A stretch of 64,000 bases of DNA from Lottiidibacillus patelloidae (lineage in GTDB: Bacteria; Bacillota; Bacilli; Bacillales; SA5d-4). Made by a program: the position numbers and the translations under genes. A model generated the notes under the pieces. It had not been told where the DNA came from, ran no database searches, and saw nothing but the letters and a program-made list of their open reading frames with translations. Below, piece by piece: positions 27,049 through 33,564 of the stretch. The stretch covers positions 372,001 to 436,000 of the forward strand of contig NZ_NPIA01000002.1 in NCBI RefSeq assembly GCF_002262935.1, written 5' to 3'. Each line of letters starts with the position of its first letter. Position 1 is the stretch's first letter.

Positions 27049-27103
27049 GATAATGATTTTCATTTACAGTTAGAATTATATCGAGAATGATTATCAGTGT
27101 CAA
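27049..27103 (-). promoter_or_regulatory. Consensus sigma-A promoter with two Fur boxes for the lipoprotein gene
   Basis: On the minus strand TTGACA (27098-27103), exactly 17 nt, TATAAT (27075-27080): a perfect consensus promoter. A Fur box (GAGAATGATTATCAGTGTC, 27083-27101) covers the spacer and -35. A second (GATAATGATTTTCATTTAC, 27049-27067) lies just downstream of the -10. Each matches 15 of 19 positions of the classical box. Expect strong expression under iron starvation. Confidence 0.9.
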
Positions 27104-27161
27104 AAGGTTTTTTAATAAAAAATAAAATACGGAATTTTCTGTTTACTATAAATGAACAAAT

Positions 27162-27190
27162 AAAAAAAGCAGCTGATAAATCAGCCGCTT
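27162..27190 (-). terminator. Terminator of trxA
   Basis: AAGCGGCTGA/TCAGCTGCTT stem (one mismatch) followed on the minus strand by TTTTTTTATTTG, just after the trxA stop. Confidence 0.85.
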
Positions 27191-27196
27191 CCTAAC

Positions 27197-27511
27197 TTAT
27201 TTGTGCTTATCTAATAGTCCCATTAATGCATCTTTAGGTTGGAAACCAACAACTTGGTCAACAACTTCGCCATTTTTCATAACGAATAATGTTGGAATAC
27301 TCATAACACCGTATTTTCCAGCTGTTTCTTGGTTATCGTCAACATCAACTTTGACTACCTTTGCAGAACCAGCTAATTCTTGATCAAGCTCTTCTAATAC
27401 AGGAGCGATCATTTTACAAGGTCCACACCAAGGTGCCCAGAAGTCAACTAATACTAAACCTTCGCTAGTTTCTTGTGTGAAAGTTGCATCAGTAGCATTT
27501 ATAATTGCCAT
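27197..27511 (-). CDS. trxA: Thioredoxin
   Basis: 104 residues. The active site WCGPCK (Cys29, Cys32) and cis-proline loop [13 protein letters not shown] are present. It reduces protein disulfides in the cytoplasm with thioredoxin reductase. Start ATG 27511 follows AAGGAGG. It has its own promoter and terminator. In B. subtilis trxA lies between etfA and uvrC; here the 9-kb iron/glycolipid island separates it from uvrC. Confidence 0.97.
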   Translation of the reverse strand: MAIINATDATFTQETSEGLVLVDFWAPWCGPCKMIAPVLEELDQELAGSAKVVKVDVDDNQETAGKYGVMSIPTLFVMKNGEVVDQVVGFQPKDALMGLLDKHK

Positions 27512-27544
27512 TTAAATTACCTCCTTACTTATCATTACAATTGA

Positions 27545-27550
27545 AGTATA
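27545..27550 (-). promoter_or_regulatory. Extended -10 promoter of trxA
   Basis: TGGTATACT on the minus strand gives a TG-n-TATACT extended -10, 34 bp upstream of the trxA start. No good -35 is visible, as usual for this promoter type. Confidence 0.55.
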
Positions 27551-27628
27551 CCACTTACGGTAAATGCATGCTAAAAATTTGCTCAGCTTTATTATACCCG
27601 CTGAAAGCAACATTTATCATCCTATTGA

Positions 27629-27668
27629 AAAGACCCCCCACTTCAAGTTTTTTATTGAAGTGAGGGGT
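27629..27668 (-). terminator. Terminator of the fadR-fadB-etfB-etfA operon
   Basis: CCCCTCACTTCAA pairs with TTGAAGTGGGGGG around an eight-base loop, followed on the minus strand by TCTTTTC. It lies 8 nt past the etfA stop. Confidence 0.85.
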
Positions 27669-27675
27669 TTATTAC

Positions 27676-28653
27676 TTATGAGTTTTGTAGTACGTTTTGG
27701 AACTCTTTCGTTAATAAAGGTACAACGTCAAACAAGTCACCAACAATTCCGTAATCCGCTACATTAAAGATGTTTGCCTCTGGATCTTTATTGATTGCAA
27801 CGATTACTTTTGAATTTGACATTCCAGCTAAGTGTTGAATTGCTCCTGAAATCCCACATGCGATGTAAAGATCAGGTGTAACTACCTTACCTGTTTGCCC
27901 AATTTGCAGTGAATAGTCACAGTAGTCAGCGTCACATGCTCCACGTGAAGCTCCAACTGCTCCACCAAGTACATCAGCAAGTTCTTTTAATGGTTCGAAG
28001 CCTTCTGTACTTTTCACGCCACGTCCACCAGCAATAATTACTTTTGCTTCGGAAAGATCAACACCATCCGTTGCTTTGCGAACTACTTCTTTTACAATTG
28101 TACGTAAATCTTTGATTTCTGCTGAAATAGAAGATACGTCACCAGTGCGAGAAGAATCTTGCTCAAGTGGAGCGATATTGTTTGGACGAATTGTCACAAA
28201 CATTAATTTATCAGAAACGACTTTCTTTTCGAACGCTTTTCCAGAGTAAATTGGACGAGTAAAGACCATTTCACTTCCGACTTCTTCAATTGAAGTAACA
28301 TCAGAAATTAAACCTGATGCCAATTTAGCTGCAATTCGTGGTGAAAGGTCTTTCCCCATTGCTGTATGACCCATTACAATTGCTTCAGGCTTTTCACTTT
28401 CAAACACTTGCATAAAGGCTTGTTTATAACCATCAGTAGTATAAGTTTTTAATTTTTCATCTTCGACAGTGATTACACGATCTGCTCCATAGGAAATCAT
28501 TTCATTTGTTAAACTAGATACTGCATCTCCTAAAAGTGCAGCAACAACTTCTCCACCTTCAGAAATTGTTTTTGCAGCTGCTAATGCTTCGAAGGAAACA
28601 TTTCGTAAGCTACCTTCTCTAACTTCTCCTAAAACTAATACTTTACGTGCCAT
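27676..28653 (-). CDS. etfA: Electron transfer flavoprotein alpha subunit
   Basis: 325 residues. The C-terminal FAD-binding domain carries the family signature: GGRGVKSTEGFEPLKELADVLGGAVGASRGA, IGQTGKVVTPDLYIACGISGAIQHLAGM and AINKDPEANIFNVADYGIVGDLF. With EtfB it accepts electrons from acyl-CoA dehydrogenases and passes them toward the quinone pool. It is last in the fadR-fadB-etfB-etfA unit, 18 nt after etfB. ATG 28653 follows AAGGGGGAAA. Confidence 0.97.
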   Translation of the reverse strand: MARKVLVLGEVREGSLRNVSFEALAAAKTISEGGEVVAALLGDAVSSLTNEMISYGADRVITVEDEKLKTYTTDGYKQAFMQVFESEKPEAIVMGHTAMGKDLSPRIAAKLASGLISDVTSIEEVGSEMVFTRPIYSGKAFEKKVVSDKLMFVTIRPNNIAPLEQDSSRTGDVSSISAEIKDLRTIVKEVVRKATDGVDLSEAKVIIAGGRGVKSTEGFEPLKELADVLGGAVGASRGACDADYCDYSLQIGQTGKVVTPDLYIACGISGAIQHLAGMSNSKVIVAINKDPEANIFNVADYGIVGDLFDVVPLLTKEFQNVLQNS

Positions 28654-28671
28654 GTTCGTTTCCCCCTTATG

Positions 28672-29445
28672 TTAAATTACTTTAGCTTCAGTACGTAATA
28701 ATGAAACAAGCTCTTTTACTTGATCTTCCGTTTCACCTTCTAAAACTTTTCCTGCCCCGCGTGCTGCTGGTAAGAAAACTTCTAACGTTTTTGTTTTTGG
28801 TTCTACATCATCTTCATCTACATCTAAGTCGTCAATTTCATATTCATCAAGTGGTTTTTTCTTCGCTTTCATAATTCCAGGTAATGATGGATAACGAGGG
28901 TCGTTTAATCCTTGTTGCGCTGTAACTAATAATGGAAGAGATGTTTCAATAATTTCAACATCACCTTCTACATCACGTTCAATTGTTACTGTTTCTCCAT
29001 CAATTTCAAGCTTAGTAATTGTCGTCACTTGAGGAATATCTAACAATTCTGCTAAACGTGGACCAACTTGACCTGAACCACCATCAATTGCCACATTTCC
29101 ACCAAGAATAATGTCATACTCTTTATCTTGCATATATTCAAATAATAATTGAGCAGTTGTAAACTGGTCTGTAACTTCGATATCATCTTCTATATTAATT
29201 AATGCTGCTTTATCAGCGCCCATTGCCAATGCTGTACGAAGTTCTTTCTCACAATCTTCTCCACCAACAGTAACGACTGTAATTTCACCGCCATGTGCTT
29301 CTTTTAAACGAATAGCTTCTTCAATCGCATATTCATCATATGGATTAATAATAAATTCAGCACCATCAACGTTAATTGCTCCATTATCAAGCGTAATTTT
29401 TTCTTCTGTGTCAAATGTTCTTTTCATCAATACATAAATGTTCAT
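28672..29445 (-). CDS. etfB: Electron transfer flavoprotein beta subunit
   Basis: 257 residues, starting MNIYVLMKRTFDTEEKI; the AMP-binding ETF-beta pattern is visible (INPYDEYAIEEAIRLKE, VTVGGEDCEKELRTALAMGADKA, DIILGGNVAIDGGSGQVGPRLAELL, LPLLVTAQQGLNDPRYPSLPGIMKAKKKPL). Partner of EtfA in fatty-acid beta-oxidation. GGGGGT precedes the ATG. Located between fadB and etfA. Confidence 0.97.
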   Translation of the reverse strand: MNIYVLMKRTFDTEEKITLDNGAINVDGAEFIINPYDEYAIEEAIRLKEAHGGEITVVTVGGEDCEKELRTALAMGADKAALINIEDDIEVTDQFTTAQLLFEYMQDKEYDIILGGNVAIDGGSGQVGPRLAELLDIPQVTTITKLEIDGETVTIERDVEGDVEIIETSLPLLVTAQQGLNDPRYPSLPGIMKAKKKPLDEYEIDDLDVDEDDVEPKTKTLEVFLPAARGAGKVLEGETEDQVKELVSLLRTEAKVI

Positions 29446-29471
29446 TATGCTACCCCCGATTGAAATGTAGT

Positions 29472-30245
29472 TTATTGGTTTTTAAAGACAGGCTTTCTTT
29501 TTTCAACAAAAGCATGGATACCTTCTTGACCATCATGTGATTCAAAAGAAGCACCAAATAACTCCGCTTCTCGCAAAACACCATCTTGGAACTGACCACT
29601 GCGTGCATAAGTTAAAAGCTCTTGAATAAATCCGATAGAAACAGAACTTTTACTAGTAATTTTATTCACCATTTCCATCGTTTTTTCCTGCAATTGCTCA
29701 TCCTCATAAGCAGCATTTACTAAGCCTAATGTTGCCGCCTCTTCACCAGTAATGACATCACTAGTTAATAGAAGCTCATTTGCTTTTGCAGCGCCTACTA
29801 AACGAGGTAAACGTTGTGATCCTGCAAAGCCTGGAATTAATCCTAGCGTTAATTCAGGCATGCCGAGCTTGGCTGATTTCGTAGCGACACGGATATGACA
29901 TGCCATTGCTAGTTCGAGCCCACCGCCTAAGGCAGCACCGTGAATCGAAGCAATCACTGGCTTTTTAAATTTCTCAATACGATCAAAAACACGTTGTCCT
30001 AAGCTTGCTAACTCAGCAAATTGGCGACCGTTTTCAATCGTTGTAAATTCTTTAATATCCGCTCCAGCTGAGAAAAAGCGGCCTTCCCCTTGAATGACGA
30101 TTGCTTTTACTTCATCATTTTTTTCTAAACAGTCAAATGCAGCACTTATTTCTTTTAATAACGATGATGATAGCGCATTTGCCGGAGGACTATTTAATAG
30201 CACCGTCGCTATGTAATTGTCCGTTTTTACAGATACTAAACTCAA
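29472..30245 (-). CDS. fadB: Enoyl-CoA hydratase/isomerase of beta-oxidation
   Basis: 257 residues from a TTG at 30245 placed after AAAAGGGGTG; a GTG at 30254 would overlap that site. Crotonase motifs: NSPPANALSSSLL, the oxyanion-hole loop GRFFSAGADIKEF and IHGAALGGGLELAMACHIRVA, catalytic glutamates in PELTLGLIPGFAGSQRL. It hydrates 2-enoyl-CoA to 3-hydroxyacyl-CoA. Second gene of the fadR operon, as in B. subtilis. Confidence 0.93.
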   Translation of the reverse strand: MSLVSVKTDNYIATVLLNSPPANALSSSLLKEISAAFDCLEKNDEVKAIVIQGEGRFFSAGADIKEFTTIENGRQFAELASLGQRVFDRIEKFKKPVIASIHGAALGGGLELAMACHIRVATKSAKLGMPELTLGLIPGFAGSQRLPRLVGAAKANELLLTSDVITGEEAATLGLVNAAYEDEQLQEKTMEMVNKITSKSSVSIGFIQELLTYARSGQFQDGVLREAELFGASFESHDGQEGIHAFVEKRKPVFKNQ

Positions 30246-30259
30246 ACCGAGCACCCCTT

Positions 30260-30850
30260 TTAACTTTTATTCATTTTCATTCCGTAAATTAACATTTCAT
30301 GAAGTGGCTTTGCTAACGCGACAAGATCATACTTTTGATTGTTGATAACCCAATTCGTTACCGTTTCATCGACACTACCAAAAATCATTTGTGAAGCAAG
30401 GCGAATGTCAATATCAGCCGAAACTGTATGCGCTTCCATTCCTTCGCGCAAAATGGCATGTAACAATAAAAAATACGGTTTTAGCACTTCAGCGATACTT
30501 TCACGGAGTCGTTTGTTTGCTTGACGAAGTTCAAGTTGTGTCACAATCGCCAAATGTTCACTTTTTGCTAAAAGCTGAAAGTGTGATTGAATTAACAAAA
30601 ATAACTTCTGTTCCATTGATTTAATTTCCTTCAATTCCACTTCCATTTTTTTTATAAATTCACCCATTTTTTCTTGAAACAAAGAAATTAACAAATCGTC
30701 TTTATTCGCAAAGTAAAGATAAATTGTTCCATCCGCTACACCAGCTTGCTTCGCTATTTTTGAGACTTGCGCAGCATGGTAGCCATTCTCGGCAATGACA
30801 GTGACAGCAGCATCAATTATTTGATTATATTTTGGTCCTCTTTTCTTCAT
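30260..30850 (-). CDS. fadR: TetR-family fatty-acid degradation repressor FadR
   Basis: 196 residues. The N-terminal helix-turn-helix is KYNQIIDAAVTVIAENGYHAAQVSKIAKQAGVADGTIYLYFANKDDLL, and the C-terminal ligand domain fits acyl-CoA-binding FadR of B. subtilis (194 residues). It represses beta-oxidation genes; long-chain acyl-CoA relieves repression. A FadR-type operator overlaps its own leader (30870-30887), so the unit fadR-fadB-etfB-etfA is autoregulated. Here a terminator separates it from lcfA. Confidence 0.92.
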   Translation of the reverse strand: MKKRGPKYNQIIDAAVTVIAENGYHAAQVSKIAKQAGVADGTIYLYFANKDDLLISLFQEKMGEFIKKMEVELKEIKSMEQKLFLLIQSHFQLLAKSEHLAIVTQLELRQANKRLRESIAEVLKPYFLLLHAILREGMEAHTVSADIDIRLASQMIFGSVDETVTNWVINNQKYDLVALAKPLHEMLIYGMKMNKS

Positions 30851-30869
30851 GATGATTAACTCCTTTAAG

Positions 30870-30926
30870 TGAATGACTATTCACTCAACCTAGTTTAAGT
30901 TTAGTATAGTACTAATTTTCTGTCAA
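30870..30926 (-). promoter_or_regulatory. Promoter and FadR operator of the fadR operon
   Basis: On the minus strand TTGACA (30921-30926), 17 nt, TAAACT (30898-30903). Just downstream is the inverted repeat TGAATGACTATTCACTCA (30870-30887), matching the TGAATGAnTATTCATTCA operator known for Bacillus FadR at all but one position. The operator covers the transcription start side, so repression is expected. Confidence 0.85.
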
Positions 30927-30943
30927 TTGGGAATGGTCTAAAA

Positions 30944-30974
30944 AGAGAAAAAACAGCTGCCAAAGACAGCTGTT
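30944..30974 (-). terminator. Terminator of lcfA
   Basis: AACAGCTG/CAGCTGTT stem overlapping the lcfA stop and followed on the minus strand by TTTTCTC. It breaks the lcfA-fadR cotranscription seen in B. subtilis. Confidence 0.8.
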
Positions 30975-32658
30975 AACTTTTTACTTTTTCCTCTTCTTCT
31001 TCGATGAGAACTCGTCGTAAAATTTTGCCAATTGTCGTTTTAGGCAGTTCATCTCTAAATTCATAAGCGCGTGGCACTTTGTAGGAAGCTAAATGTTTAC
31101 GGCAGAAATTATTTAACTCTTCTTCTGTTACTGATTTCCCATCTTTTAGTACGAGAAAAGCTTTCACTGTTTCCCCGCGATATTCATCTTTAATCCCAAC
31201 AACAGCAGCTTCTAAAATAGCGTCATGTTCATATAACACTTCTTCCACTTCGCGAGGATAAATATTATATCCACCTGCAATAATCATATCTTTTTTTCGA
31301 TCGACAATATAAAAATAACCATCTTTATCGGCATATCCTAAATCTCCTGTTAACAACCAGTCACCATGAAAAACCTTTTCAGTCTCGTCTTTACGGTTCC
31401 AATACCCTTGCATGATTTGAGGACCTTTAACAGCAATTTCACCTATTGTTCCAGTTGGTACGGGTTCTTTCGTTTCTGGTGAAATGATTGCTGCAATTGT
31501 ATCTGGCCACGGAATACCGACACTACCTTTTACCCGGTGCCCCCAAAGTAAATTAGCATGTGTTACTGGGGATGCTTCCGTTAAGCCATACCCTTCAACG
31601 AGCTTCCCACCAGTTACTTTTTCAAACTTATCTTGAACTTCCACAGGAAGCGGTGCTGATCCACTTAAACAAGCATTGATGGAGGAGATATCGTATTTCG
31701 AAATTTGTGGATGATTTAATAAGGCGATATATATGGTTGGTGCACCAGGAAAAATGGTCGGCTTTTGTTTGGCAATTGTTTTTAATGTTTCTGTCGGATC
31801 AAATTTCGCAAGCAAAATCATATGAGAATTCGCCATAACAGCAAAGTTCATGACAACTGTCATACCATATACATGGAAGAAAGGGAGAATTCCTAATATT
31901 TTCTCTTTCCCTTTTTTTAATTTATACATCCAACTTGACGCTTGTTGCGTGTTGGCAACTAAATTGTAATGCGTTAGCATTACTCCTTTAGGAAACCCTG
32001 TTGTACCTCCGGTGTATTGTAGTAGTGCTAAATCTTTTTTAGGATCTATATCTATCATGAATTCTTGTTTATCACCGGATTTTACTAGTTTTTTAAAGGC
32101 GTGAACACGAGAGGAATATTCGACATGGACGATTACACCGTATTCTTTTTTCTGCTTAATTGGGTAAAGCATATTTTTAGGGAACGGTAAGTAATCTTTA
32201 ACACTCGTTACGATCACATGTTGGAGCGTTGTGTCTGCTTTTACTTTTTGGACACGCGGATATAAAAGGTCGAGGCAAATAATCGCTTTTGCTTGAGAGT
32301 CATTCATTTGATAGCGTAGTTCCCGTTCTACATAGGTTGGATTCGTTTGAACGACGATTCCGCCAATCATTAATATTGCGTAATAACTAATGACAGCTTG
32401 TGGACAGTTCGGTAGCATAATTGATACTCGGTCTCCTTTACCAAGCCCGAGTGAATGAAGTTCATTTGCAAACGCACAGGTTTGCTCGTACAACTGTTTG
32501 TAGGTCATGTTCGTACCGTAAAAAGTGATTGCTTTTGCATCAGGGTTTTCGCTTGCGGCTCTTTTTAGAAAATAGTGAAGCGGTTTTTCTTCATAATTTA
32601 TACTTTTGGGAATTTCATCTGGATAGAAGGAAAGCCACGGTTTGTTTTCTGGATTCAT
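30973..32658 (-). CDS. lcfA: Long-chain-fatty-acid-CoA ligase
   Basis: 561 residues. Adenylating-enzyme motifs in order: YTGGTTGFPKGVMLTH (P-loop), GYGLTEASPV, GDLGYADKDGYFYIVDRKKDMIIAGGYNIYPREVE and the catalytic Lys region LPKTTIGKILRR near the C-terminus. It activates fatty acids with ATP and CoA for beta-oxidation or lipid synthesis at the inner membrane face. AAGGAGG precedes ATG 32658. Next to the fad/etf genes as in B. subtilis, but with its own terminator and no visible FadR box of its own. Confidence 0.96.
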   Translation of the reverse strand: MNPENKPWLSFYPDEIPKSINYEEKPLHYFLKRAASENPDAKAITFYGTNMTYKQLYEQTCAFANELHSLGLGKGDRVSIMLPNCPQAVISYYAILMIGGIVVQTNPTYVERELRYQMNDSQAKAIICLDLLYPRVQKVKADTTLQHVIVTSVKDYLPFPKNMLYPIKQKKEYGVIVHVEYSSRVHAFKKLVKSGDKQEFMIDIDPKKDLALLQYTGGTTGFPKGVMLTHYNLVANTQQASSWMYKLKKGKEKILGILPFFHVYGMTVVMNFAVMANSHMILLAKFDPTETLKTIAKQKPTIFPGAPTIYIALLNHPQISKYDISSINACLSGSAPLPVEVQDKFEKVTGGKLVEGYGLTEASPVTHANLLWGHRVKGSVGIPWPDTIAAIISPETKEPVPTGTIGEIAVKGPQIMQGYWNRKDETEKVFHGDWLLTGDLGYADKDGYFYIVDRKKDMIIAGGYNIYPREVEEVLYEHDAILEAAVVGIKDEYRGETVKAFLVLKDGKSVTEEELNNFCRKHLASYKVPRAYEFRDELPKTTIGKILRRVLIEEEEEKVKS

Positions 32659-32753
32659 CTTATTCCTCCTTAGACTTTGTTTGCTAATGTATATTCAACA
32701 AACATAGTCATCATGCGAGGATGCAGAAAATAAGCCTAATTTACTTGGAAAAG

Positions 32754-33365
32754 TTATTTACCTCTTTTTTTAATGAAGATAATTCCTACTGTTACTAAGA
32801 TGGCAAAGCCAATAATAGAAAACCATTTTATTGCTGTGTTATCAGCAAATGCCTCTTCCATTTTCGATGCTGTATTTCCGGCAACTTCAGCAATACTAAA
32901 CTGCTCCATTTCTCCTGTTAAATCTACCTTATCTGTAGGGACCTCTCCTGGTCCTAACTCAGAAAAGTCTTCTAAGGACTCTTTCCAAAGCGTTGTCCGG
33001 CTACAAATACCAGTACGTAACAACTTAGGATTATCATAGGATTCAAAAGCATAAACTAAATATTTGTCTCCTTCCTTAAAGCTAATTCCGCAATCACCAC
33101 CACCCAAACCTGTTGTAATGATTACTTGCGTTGTCTTTTCCCCTTTCCATACCGTTTCCACCTCAAGCAGAACACTTTTATGTGGAGTGCCATTAAAAGG
33201 ATTCTTTTCGATGACATTGCTAACAGTACCTACAAATACTGCTTCTGCTCTCTTATATTCCGTTTCTACTGGAGCCGGTTCAACACAAGAGCATGCGGAA
33301 GCACGAGTTGGAGAAAAGATACTTAGTGAAATGAATAAGATTAGTAACAGTTTTACTATTTTCAT
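32754..33365 (-). CDS. TIMP/netrin-like domain protein, membrane anchored
   Basis: 203 residues. Signal peptide ending ASA, then CSCVEPAPVETEYKRAEAVFVGTV: the Cys-x-Cys start and following strand are typical of bacterial TIMP-like (NTR, OB-fold) domains. Further cysteines (GGGDCGISF, GICSRTT) fit the disulfide pattern. The domain covers about residues 24-135; a spacer and a C-terminal membrane helix (WFSIIGFAILVTVGIIFI) with KKRGK tail follow. Animal TIMPs inhibit metalloproteases; the role of the bacterial forms is unknown. It occupies the place of yshE in B. subtilis. AAAAAGGGGAC precedes the ATG. Confidence 0.7.
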   Translation of the reverse strand: MKIVKLLLILFISLSIFSPTRASACSCVEPAPVETEYKRAEAVFVGTVSNVIEKNPFNGTPHKSVLLEVETVWKGEKTTQVIITTGLGGGDCGISFKEGDKYLVYAFESYDNPKLLRTGICSRTTLWKESLEDFSELGPGEVPTDKVDLTGEMEQFSIAEVAGNTASKMEEAFADNTAIKWFSIIGFAILVTVGIIFIKKRGK

Positions 33366-33415
33366 TTAATGTCCCCTTTTTTTTTATATGACGAACGTGA
33401 TGTGAAAAAAGTTGC

Positions 33416-33446
33416 AAAAAAAGAAGACAACATTTGTCGTCTTCTT
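33416..33446 (-). terminator. Terminator of the polX-mutS2 operon
   Basis: GAAGACGACAAATGTTGTCTTC forms a hairpin with minor loop mismatch, followed on the minus strand by TTTTTTTGC. It lies 13 nt past the stop of the small peptide gene. Confidence 0.85.
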
Positions 33447-33458
33447 CCATTTCTATTC

Positions 33459-33539
33459 TTAAAAAAATAGTAAGTAAATAACTCCTGCCGCAAAAAATAA
33501 GAGGCAAAACGCGACTAATACTTTTGCCAACGTTTCCAT
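33459..33539 (-). CDS. 26-residue single-pass membrane peptide downstream of mutS2
   Basis: ATG 33539 is preceded by GGGGAGACAACG, a good ribosome-binding site. The peptide starts METLAKVLVAFC, continues as one hydrophobic helix (LLFFAAGVIYLL) and ends FF before TAA. It is 25 nt after mutS2 and is followed by the operon terminator, so it would be cotranscribed. No family recognised. It may act as a small membrane regulator; function is unknown. Too short for ordinary gene finders. Confidence 0.6.
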   Translation of the reverse strand: METLAKVLVAFCLLFFAAGVIYLLFF

Positions 33540-33564
33540 CGTTGTCTCCCCTTTTCAATAACCC

